DNA from: Microbulbifer agarilyticus S89
GTDB lineage: Bacteria; Pseudomonadota; Gammaproteobacteria; Pseudomonadales; Cellvibrionaceae
Direction of reading: 5' to 3'
NCBI RefSeq assembly: GCF_000220505.1
Contig: NZ_AFPJ01000008.1
Coordinates: 1-64,000 of the forward strand
DNA: 64,000 nucleotides
Within the stretch, counting starts at the first letter, position 1, and each line of letters starts with the position of its first letter. A program made the translations under genes and the position numbers. Below, in pieces: positions 57,878 to 64,000 of the stretch. The notes beneath the pieces were generated by a model. It was not told the origin of the DNA and made no database searches. It was given only the letters and a program-made list of their open reading frames with translations.

Positions 57878-58627
57878 ATGAGGCTGACCAAACTTGTCAG
57901 AGGTTTCGCGCTGATCGTCGCGATTTTTACTTATCAGGTGCCCGCGTTTGCGGATGCACAGGCCGAAGTCGATGCAGCGATGACTTCGTCACCTACCGTT
58001 AAGGTATTTCAGAAGCGCGATTGGGTCGGCGTTTCACTGTTTTTTGGCTTTGAGCCCGCGCAGCCCGTTTCTTCCAAGGGGATCATCATTTATCCCGGCG
58101 GCTTTGTTGATCCTCGTGCTTATGCCCCGTTGGCCCGTCACTTTGCGGAGCAGGGGTATCATGCCGCCGTACTGACTCTGCCATTTAACCTCGGCATACT
58201 TGGCACTCACTATGCGAATTATCCAAAACATTACTGGAAGGATGAGGTCAGCGGTTGGGTGATCGGTGGTCACTCTCTGGGTGGTGTTGTTGCCGCCGAT
58301 TATGTCAATGTCAACCGCGCTTCCTGGGATCGTGTCGATTCACTTTTCCTTCTTGCTGCCTATTCCAGTGACCTGGCTTATCTCAACACTCTGGAAATTC
58401 CGGTAGTCTCCATCTGGGGCTCTGAAGATGGTCTGACCACTGCGCAGGATATCGAAGGCAGCAAGGCTCGTCTGCCGGCCAACACCAAGTATGTGCGCAT
58501 CGACGGCGGTAATCATACGCAGTTCTATTACAGTGATACGCTGCAGGATGGCGATAACCCGGCGCAAATCTCCCGTGAACAGCAGCAGGCAATGGTTCAG
58601 CAAGAGCTTGGCTTACTGTTGAATTAA
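57878..58627 (+). CDS. Exported alpha/beta hydrolase
   Basis: A 249-residue protein with a signal peptide (LVRGFALIVAIFTYQVPAFA, cleavage AFA-DA). The ATG at 57878 has AAAAGGGAG at seven bases. The alpha/beta-hydrolase core shows the oxyanion strand GIIIYPGGFVDPRAYAP, nucleophile elbow GGHSLGG, an acid in WGSEDGLTT and His in DGGNHTQFYY. It resembles compact dienelactone-hydrolase/hydrolase_5 type esterases. Being exported and under operator site 4, it may remove an ester group such as phytol or the carbomethoxy ester from incoming pigment. Plant chlorophyllase and MES16 belong to the same fold class, but no direct orthology is visible. Confidence 0.78.
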   Translation: MRLTKLVRGFALIVAIFTYQVPAFADAQAEVDAAMTSSPTVKVFQKRDWVGVSLFFGFEPAQPVSSKGIIIYPGGFVDPRAYAPLARHFAEQGYHAAVLTLPFNLGILGTHYANYPKHYWKDEVSGWVIGGHSLGGVVAADYVNVNRASWDRVDSLFLLAAYSSDLAYLNTLEIPVVSIWGSEDGLTTAQDIEGSKARLPANTKYVRIDGGNHTQFYYSDTLQDGDNPAQISREQQQAMVQQELGLLLN

Positions 58628-58721
58628 TCACTCTATCAGCGTTTGACTCTCGCAACCATTCAGCCTTGATGCGGTGAGAATCTTCGATTTTGGGTGGCTG
58701 CTGAATTGATATTTGAGTTAC

Positions 58722-58750
58722 AAAAAGCCCGCTGAACGCGGGCTTTTTTT
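58722..58750. terminator. Bidirectional intrinsic terminator
   Basis: AAAAAGCCCGC-tgaac-GCGGGCTTTTTTT sits between the convergent hydrolase and MFS genes. It has A-run and T-run on the two sides and should end both transcripts. Confidence 0.9.
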
Positions 58751-58780
58751 GGTAATTCAACATTGCAGCAAGGGTGGTGG

Positions 58781-60115
58781 CTATACCGGGGCGTCACCTG
58801 CTAACTGGGATGGCTGCTCGGTATTCGCCAGGCGCTTTTCCAAGACGATGGCCCAGCACAAGACGAGTAGGGCTACGCCGGCGAAGAACACAAACGGCCC
58901 GGAAGCGCGCCAGGCATCGAACAGGTAACCACCAGCCACGCTCGCAACCAGAATACCCACCGCACCGGAGAGGGTGAAGAAGCCAATTACCGCACCTCGA
59001 TGCGACTGCGGCGCCTGCTGCGCAACCAATACACCGCTGGTAATGATGCAGCCAATTTCACCCAGGCCAATCAATGCGGCACAGATAATCATGCCAGTGG
59101 TAAAGGGGTCGGTAATGAAAATGGTTGAGCCGTAGCCGATTGCGGAAATCAGCAGTGCGATGATCAGTGCGCGAATGCGCGATATCTTGTCGGCGAGTAT
59201 GCCGAATACCGGTGCGGTCAGTAATGCGCAGCCCTGGGCGATGCCCACAATCATACCCGCACGCGCAAGTGCTTCGGCCCGGCTCATGCCCAGTTCCGCG
59301 GTGCCGTAGTTGGTGACCCACAGTGTGAAAAAGGTGCCGACAATCATCAGGTTGCCGCGCGCTACAAACGAGGCGCCGTAGGCCAGCGCGATGCTCGGAT
59401 CACGCGCCGCACGCAAGCCGTTGCGGGTGATGCTGATCAGGCTTTCACTGTGTTCACTTGGTTCGGCCTGGCTGCTGCCAGGCTTCAGTCCAATTAACAT
59501 CAGAACGCCGGTGACAAACGAGACGATGGCTACAAGGCCGTAGGTCTGAATGCCGGCTTCCTGCGCAGTCGCACCGTTGTTTTGCAGGATCGCCGGCAGT
59601 TGCAGCAGCAAAAACACACAGATCATTGCGCCCACACCATTCATTACGCCTTGCAGGCCGGTCGCACGGCCGCGGCTTTCGTTGCGTACATAGTCTGCAA
59701 TGAGGGCAACGATAGTGGTGGTCACTGCGGCCAGTCCCACGGAATAGCCCAGTCGAACGGCCAGCAACTCGGTGACATTCTCTGCGTGGGGGTAAAGCGC
59801 GATGCCTGCAGACATCACCAGGAAGCCGAACCCGGTGATAGGGCGGCGGCCGAAGCGGTCGGACAGTGGGCCGAATATGGCGACCGAGATGATAATCACA
59901 ATCTCCGCCCAGAAATTGAGCAATCCACTCACCATGCCGTGGCGTTCTGGCGGAATATTGAGAAACTCTGTGAGCAGGAAGGGTTGGCTCTGGGGAATGA
60001 AGGAGGCGAACATGATGGTCGCCAGACACGCGAAGTAGAAGGTGAGCACATTGGAGCGGGAGACATCACTCTCCAGATCGAGCCCTAAAAACCGGAGTTC
60101 CTGCTGGTTAGCCAT
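58781..60115 (-). CDS. MFS transporter
   Basis: A 444-residue protein with twelve hydrophobic segments and the MFS loop signature GPLSDRFGRRPITGFG between helices 2 and 3, and ADKISRIRALIIALL between helices 8 and 9. It belongs to the major facilitator superfamily; the subgroup (aromatic acid or metabolite porter) is not clear. It diverges from the nitrilase operon across operator site 5, so it is likely the uptake or efflux system for a pathway compound, for instance pyrrole-derived acids. An MFS protein is too small a pore for intact chlorophyll, so a smaller intermediate is more plausible. Confidence 0.85.
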   Translation of the reverse strand: MANQQELRFLGLDLESDVSRSNVLTFYFACLATIMFASFIPQSQPFLLTEFLNIPPERHGMVSGLLNFWAEIVIIISVAIFGPLSDRFGRRPITGFGFLVMSAGIALYPHAENVTELLAVRLGYSVGLAAVTTTIVALIADYVRNESRGRATGLQGVMNGVGAMICVFLLLQLPAILQNNGATAQEAGIQTYGLVAIVSFVTGVLMLIGLKPGSSQAEPSEHSESLISITRNGLRAARDPSIALAYGASFVARGNLMIVGTFFTLWVTNYGTAELGMSRAEALARAGMIVGIAQGCALLTAPVFGILADKISRIRALIIALLISAIGYGSTIFITDPFTTGMIICAALIGLGEIGCIITSGVLVAQQAPQSHRGAVIGFFTLSGAVGILVASVAGGYLFDAWRASGPFVFFAGVALLVLCWAIVLEKRLANTEQPSQLAGDAPV

Positions 60116-60212
60116 GGCGGCGCCTCGTTATAACGGTTTGATCAACATTGGTACTGATGCGAACGGTGTTGTCTTGTCAGACCTGTCGATCTTATTCGGG
60201 TTTGGTTCGAAA

Positions 60213-60238
60213 TGATATAATGATAGAGTTTTATAACA
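60213..60238. promoter_or_regulatory. Regulon operator site 5 (MFS / nitrilase divergent promoter)
   Basis: TGATATAATGATAG (60213-60226) is followed closely by TTTTATAACA (60229-60238). The first is the TGATATAA half-site of sites 3 and 4; the second ends in ATAACA as the reverse strand of sites 1 and 2 does. It lies about 100 bases from the MFS start. Confidence 0.55.
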
Positions 60239-60242
60239 ATTG

Positions 60243-60293
60243 GTAGTAGGTTAGTAGCAGTTTGCTAGTAGATTCTTTCCGGTAGCCTACTAC
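60243..60293. repeat. 8-bp inverted repeat in the nitrilase leader
   Basis: GTAGTAGG (60243-60250) pairs with CCTACTAC (60286-60293), enclosing further TAGTAG words. It lies in the 5' leader, 110 bases before the nitrilase-like gene. It may be an RNA hairpin or a second factor's site. Confidence 0.35.
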
Positions 60294-60403
60294 GAGTCCT
60301 ACCGCACGTAACTACTGAACAGATCTACTGCAAGTCGCTGATTGATTGGTAACCAGACTCCCGTCCAGTCGGGAGGAGAGCATTCGCAAAGGCAGGTCGT
60401 AAA

Positions 60404-62116
60404 ATGAACAATAAATCCATTCGTGTCGCAGCCGCACAGTTCCATGTAGGGACTGATGTCAGTGAGAACCTAAAAACGGTATTGCGGATGCTGGATCAGG
60501 CTGCGGAAGTTCGCCCGGATTTGGTGGTGCTGCCCGAGTTCTGTAACCACCTGTCGTGGTATGACGGCCAGGAGCATTGTGCAGAGGTATCCGTCACTCT
60601 GGACGGTGACTTTTTGCAGGCGGTAGCCGCCAAGGCGCGCACTCTGAAGGTCTATGTTGTGGTTAATTGCACCGTGCGCCGGGAGGGTGGCACGGTAACC
60701 GGATCGAGCTTGATGTACTCGCCGGCGGGCGAGCTGATTGCCGACAATACCAAGCAGATCTATATCGGCCATGAAAATGATTTTCTCGAGCCCGCCAAAG
60801 AGCCGGGCCCTGTAGTTGAGACACCGCTGGGGCGTTTTGGTCTTTACTCCTGTATGGATGGTGTTATCAACGAACCACCGCGCACCTTGGCATTGCGTGG
60901 GGCGCAGGTGCTTTGCAATAGCCTGAATTCGTTTGCCAGCGATGAGGGATCTTTGCATGTCCCAGTGCGCGCGCCAGAGAATCATGTGTTTATTGTTGCA
61001 GCGAACAAAGTGGGCCCACTCGTGCCCGAAGCCATCCTGGTACCGGTGAGTGAAGCTACAGGTATTCCGCAGAAGTTCCTGCACGGCGCCGGTGAGAGTC
61101 AAATCGTAGCGCCCGATGGCACCGTCCTGGCCTGTGCATCCCTCGACAAGGAAGAGGTGATCTACGCGGACATTCAGCCCGCACAGGCGGATGACAAACG
61201 TCGCCCGGACGGAACAGATATTTTTTCCAGTCGCCGCCCAGCTTTGTACCAGTCCATTGGCGAAAACCCGAGTGCGCAAACGTACCCGGAATGGTCGGGG
61301 GCTGAGTCCGTGCAAGCTGCGGTCATCAGTCTTGCTACCGATGGGCGCGACGGCCTGCGAGAAGCGGCGGATTTGGCACGCAAAGCGATTGAAGATGGTG
61401 CCAATCTGGTGACGGTGCCGCCATTAATGGGTGCGGCTGCGATTGCGGCAGATCTTCCTGCGGCGCTGGATTTTTCTGGTGAAGTGATCGAGACGTTGCG
61501 CTTGTGTTGCAGTGAAGAAAGTTATATCTCCACCGCGTTACCAATGCGTTGCGAAGACGGGCAAGATCGCTATTGTGCCGTTGTGATTGGTGCGGGCGGT
61601 GTTGTGTTCAGCCAGGGCCAGGTGCATCGCAGTGCGCGTTTCGAATGGTCTGCGCCCGTTGATCGTTTTGACAATATTGTTTTGCCATTTGGTCGGTTGG
61701 CGGCGGTTACGTCTGATGACAGCCTGTATCCAGAGACCTTCCGCTTGTTGGCGATGGCCGGTGTCGATACAGCTGTGGTTTCGCTGGAGCCTCTCGGTGC
61801 TTGGGAATTGCGTACCGGGCTGCTGGAGCGCTCGGCAGAAAACCGGATTAATTTGCTGGCGGCTGCCATTGCTTCACCGCTGGGATCCGGGTTTGCAACA
61901 GCGTTGCAGCGAGATTTTACTGTGCTCACGCCGTGGCAAGAACGTGCCTTTGACGGTTTGTTGAGCCAGCCCGAGCTTTATCGTGTGGCAGGTCAGCAGC
62001 CAATTTTAGCGGTGACCTTGTATCCAGCGGCCGCAGAAAATAAAGAGGTTTCCCGAAATACCGATCTTGTGGTCAATCGACCCTGGAATTTGTGTGGCCC
62101 AATTACTGCACATTAA
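60404..62116 (+). CDS. Tandem nitrilase-superfamily hydrolase with degenerate second domain
   Basis: A 570-residue protein, about twice the usual nitrilase length. The N-terminal carbon-nitrogen hydrolase domain (1-275) has the full triad Glu45 (LPEFCNH), Lys117 (NTKQIYI) and Cys150 (YSCMDG). From about residue 300 a second nitrilase-like domain follows (VQAAVISLATDGRDGLREAA, then VTVPPLMGA), in which the expected Cys region reads TSDDSLYPE near residue 437, so it should be inactive. The live domain would hydrolyse an amide, imide-derived amide or N-carbamoyl group. First gene of the nitrilase / RCCR-like / acyl-CoA-dehydrogenase-like operon under operator site 5. A pyrrole-amide or maleamate substrate is inferred. 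Confidence 0.82.
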   Translation: MNNKSIRVAAAQFHVGTDVSENLKTVLRMLDQAAEVRPDLVVLPEFCNHLSWYDGQEHCAEVSVTLDGDFLQAVAAKARTLKVYVVVNCTVRREGGTVTGSSLMYSPAGELIADNTKQIYIGHENDFLEPAKEPGPVVETPLGRFGLYSCMDGVINEPPRTLALRGAQVLCNSLNSFASDEGSLHVPVRAPENHVFIVAANKVGPLVPEAILVPVSEATGIPQKFLHGAGESQIVAPDGTVLACASLDKEEVIYADIQPAQADDKRRPDGTDIFSSRRPALYQSIGENPSAQTYPEWSGAESVQAAVISLATDGRDGLREAADLARKAIEDGANLVTVPPLMGAAAIAADLPAALDFSGEVIETLRLCCSEESYISTALPMRCEDGQDRYCAVVIGAGGVVFSQGQVHRSARFEWSAPVDRFDNIVLPFGRLAAVTSDDSLYPETFRLLAMAGVDTAVVSLEPLGAWELRTGLLERSAENRINLLAAAIASPLGSGFATALQRDFTVLTPWQERAFDGLLSQPELYRVAGQQPILAVTLYPAAAENKEVSRNTDLVVNRPWNLCGPITAH

Positions 62117-62221
62117 TCACTTCTTTATGGCGCGGTGTCTTATTGAGAAATATCAATGTGACACCGTGCCGGCTTGCCCAAAATCTTATCCTATCAACGG
62201 CATCTTTCTTCGGAGTCACCT

Positions 62222-62968
62222 ATGAGCGCAACGTCTTTGCCTGAGTCTCTGGCCAATAATACACGCGACCGACTAATCGAAACGCTCGGCCTTAAGGAAG
62301 TTTATGGCGCCGATAACGGCCCATATCTGACGCTGGAAAGTCACATGCCGATGGCCCAGGGCAAGGTTGGCGAGGTGCGCCTCTACGAGGGCGGTCCGCT
62401 ACAAAAAGTGGTGACCTGTGCCTTGGTTGTTCCGCAGATCGGTCTCGACTCCCATATGCTGTTCGCCTTCACTCCGAGCGAGAGTGCGGTACCGCATTTC
62501 ACTTTGGATTCCGTCGGTGCTGGTGAGCATTGCGCATTCCATCTGGATCTTGTGCCGCGTCTGGATCTCGGTGCAAACCTTGCCTACATGGATGAGGTTT
62601 ATGCCCCGCTGACAGAAACCTGTACCGCTACCCGCAATATGGAAGGCATGAGTGCTGCGCACCTGGATATTCGCCAGCTGGCGATTATGTCTCCATGGAT
62701 GCTGGTACAGCGTGCCACCAAGGAAGCGTTTGCCAAAATTGACGGTGCTGTCGATGCCTATCTGGACCACTGGTTTGCCGTGCTGGAGAAAGGCGTTAGT
62801 GAGAAGGCTCTGGAGGCGGTAGACAGCGCGGCGCTCGCTGAGCGCGACCGCCGCAATCGCGAAATTGTTTTCGATCCAGACGTAGACAAGGTTTGGAATC
62901 AGATCAGCGGATTGATTGGCGCCGAAAGTAGTGAAGCACTGCGCGGATTGCTGAAGGCTGTCGATTAA
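62222..62968 (+). CDS. RCCR-like protein (red chlorophyll catabolite reductase / bilin reductase superfamily)
   Basis: A 248-residue protein. The ATG at 62222 has GGAG nine bases upstream. Two blocks follow, as far as I recall it, the plant RCCR (ACD2) sequence: residues about 95-170, with PHFTLDSVGAGEHCAFHLDL, LAYMDEVYAPL, IMSPWMLVQRATKEA (plant PNFVVELI..LILDLPHR, PDYLKEYY, YVSPSLFVRSA), and about 205-245, with RDRRNREIVFDPDVDKVW then GLIGAESSEALRGLL (plant RRDKSFRRKSIEDDLDLQFP, MFGEEVSSRV). The Asp-rich segment lies where RCCR has its catalytic Asp. RCCR reduces the linear tetrapyrrole red chlorophyll catabolite with ferredoxin. Homology is remote and from memory; a linear-tetrapyrrole reductase is the best reading. 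Confidence 0.6.
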   Translation: MSATSLPESLANNTRDRLIETLGLKEVYGADNGPYLTLESHMPMAQGKVGEVRLYEGGPLQKVVTCALVVPQIGLDSHMLFAFTPSESAVPHFTLDSVGAGEHCAFHLDLVPRLDLGANLAYMDEVYAPLTETCTATRNMEGMSAAHLDIRQLAIMSPWMLVQRATKEAFAKIDGAVDAYLDHWFAVLEKGVSEKALEAVDSAALAERDRRNREIVFDPDVDKVWNQISGLIGAESSEALRGLLKAVD

Positions 62969-63074
62969 TTGCCTGATCGAATAATCGAAAGCCGGGTTTT
63001 GTATTAAGAGGGCAGCGTGCGCACTTTCATTTGGGTGCGCATGTGTTGAGTGAATAAGAATAATTGGGGTAGGG

Positions 63075-64000
63075 AATGTCGATGAAACTGACGGGTGAAA
63101 TTCTGCTGGAAGGTATGACTGAGGCAGAGCGTGCGCGTGCCGAAGTGGTCGAGTCTGTGTTGCCCGCGGTACGCGAGGCCGCACGTGAAGTCGACGCCAA
63201 CGCCCAATTTCATATGCCGCACGTCAAGCAGTTCAGCGAAGCCGGATTGCTGGGGTTAATCATTCCCACCGAGTACGGCGGTCTGGGTGGCGGGTTGCGC
63301 GATATGGCTGCGGCCTGCTTTGCGCTAGGTTCTGCCTGCCCATCAACTGCGCTGGCATTCTTTTTTCACTGCAGTGCTGCTTCCCGCGGACTCCTCGCCA
63401 TCGAGGCGCTGGAAGCGGGCCTGTTTAACGAAGAGGAATCTGTACAGGTTCGCAACTTTGCCGAGCAGGTATTGCACGGAATGGGGCGGGACGGATTCTG
63501 GTTCGCAAATTTCGCCAGCGAATCCGTTAAGTCGGAAAAGGCTGCTGTTACCATCAGCACCAAGGCGCGCAAGGTGGAAGGCGGCTATCTGCTGAATGGG
63601 GTCAAGTCCTTCGGTACCGGCACCGGAGTAGCGGATAAATACCTGGTGACCGCGAGTCTGGAAGGTTACGACACCGCAGAGGGCCTGTGTACATTTTTTG
63701 TGGATCGCGATGGTGAAGGCGTACGTCCGCGTGCACCCTGGGACGCAATCGGCATGCGCGGCACCAGCTCCGGCGGTATTGTTCTGGAAGATTACTTTGT
63801 GCCAGATGAAAAATCCCTTGCTATTCCCGGCGCTTTTACCCGCTGTATGCAAATGAGCCGCGGTAGTTTTGTAGGCAACCAGATGGCAGCGGTATGCGGT
63901 TATGCCGGTTCCGCGCATTCCGCGTATCAGAATGTACTGAAGCACCTGACCGAGAAAAAATTTGCCGATACCGGCAAGCCAATAGGCACTGCGCCATATC
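63075..64000 (+). CDS. Acyl-CoA dehydrogenase-like flavoprotein, cut by right edge
   Basis: At least 308 residues; ATG at 63075 (alternative 63081, with AGGGA at seven bases). It has the acyl-CoA dehydrogenase fold: N-terminal helices with FSEAGLLGLIIPTEYGGLGG, the middle beta domain with WFANFASESVKSEKAAVTIS, GGYLLNGVKSFGTGTGVADK and MRGTSSGGIVLEDYFVP. The family includes both CoA-ester dehydrogenases and flavin-dependent oxygenases (DszC, HpaB-like), and the catalytic base region is beyond the edge. It is third in the nitrilase/RCCR-like operon. Oxygenation with the flavin reductase at 52.7 kb as partner is an attractive but untested alternative to an acyl-CoA role. Confidence 0.8.

Noticed and set aside
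60137-60144. TTGATCAA as an Fnr box
   Set aside because: The half-sites touch without the required four-base spacer.

Overview
The window looks like part of the chromosome of a marine, polysaccharide-degrading gammaproteobacterium (Microbulbifer/Cellvibrionales-like; inferred from the TonB-dependent receptor, tryptophan-halogenase and GH16 gene style, not from a marker gene). It has three parts.

(1) About 1-8075 is the right end of an integrative element. It carries a P4-type tyrosine integrase, an AlpA-like excisionase, a phage gpA-type HUH replication protein, a SieB-like superinfection-exclusion membrane protein, a DUF4062 protein and a large unrecognised protein cut by the left edge. The element ends in a 45-bp 3' fragment of a tRNA-Pro(GGG) gene, the expected product of integration into that tRNA.

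(2) About 8.7-33.9 kb is a laminarin (beta-1,3-glucan) utilisation locus: TonB-dependent receptor, two flavin-dependent halogenase-like proteins around a JmjC/cupin-like protein, a GH16 lipoprotein, a 1666-aa GH16-TSP3-CBM6-CBM56-like-diheme oxidoreductase fusion, a serine hydrolase, an AT-rich Ig/cytochrome c protein, a membrane-anchored AraC-type regulator, a GH3 beta-glucosidase and a sugar-porter MFS protein. Four sites in front of its units share the word GTGGGACG, three of them with a second element exactly 22 bp upstream. This is probably the operator system of the locus.

(3) From about 37.3 kb to the right edge there is a large catabolic supercluster. Two of its proteins resemble plant chlorophyll-breakdown enzymes: an SDR like chlorophyll b reductase (NOL/NYC1) and a protein with the sequence pattern of red chlorophyll catabolite reductase (RCCR; bilin-reductase superfamily). 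Around them are a LeuCD-type hydratase, two MmgE/PrpD proteins, a PaaK-like CoA ligase, an amidase, an enoyl-CoA hydratase, a class III CoA transferase, an HMG-CoA-lyase-type enzyme, a tandem nitrilase-like hydrolase, an acyl-CoA-dehydrogenase-like flavoprotein, a flavin reductase, a fused rubredoxin/rubredoxin reductase, a methyltransferase, beta-barrel-like proteins of unknown function, alpha/beta hydrolases and an MFS transporter. Five of its promoter regions, four of them divergent, carry related AT-rich operator-like sites, two being the same 19-mer 12.5 kb apart. I propose one regulon that takes up and dismantles chlorophyll or other linear tetrapyrroles to maleimide-type monopyrroles and feeds them to central metabolism. 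This is inference from remote similarity and context.

Between parts 2 and 3 (34-37.3 kb) are an LtrA-like membrane protein, an alpha/beta hydrolase and a secreted protein of unknown function.
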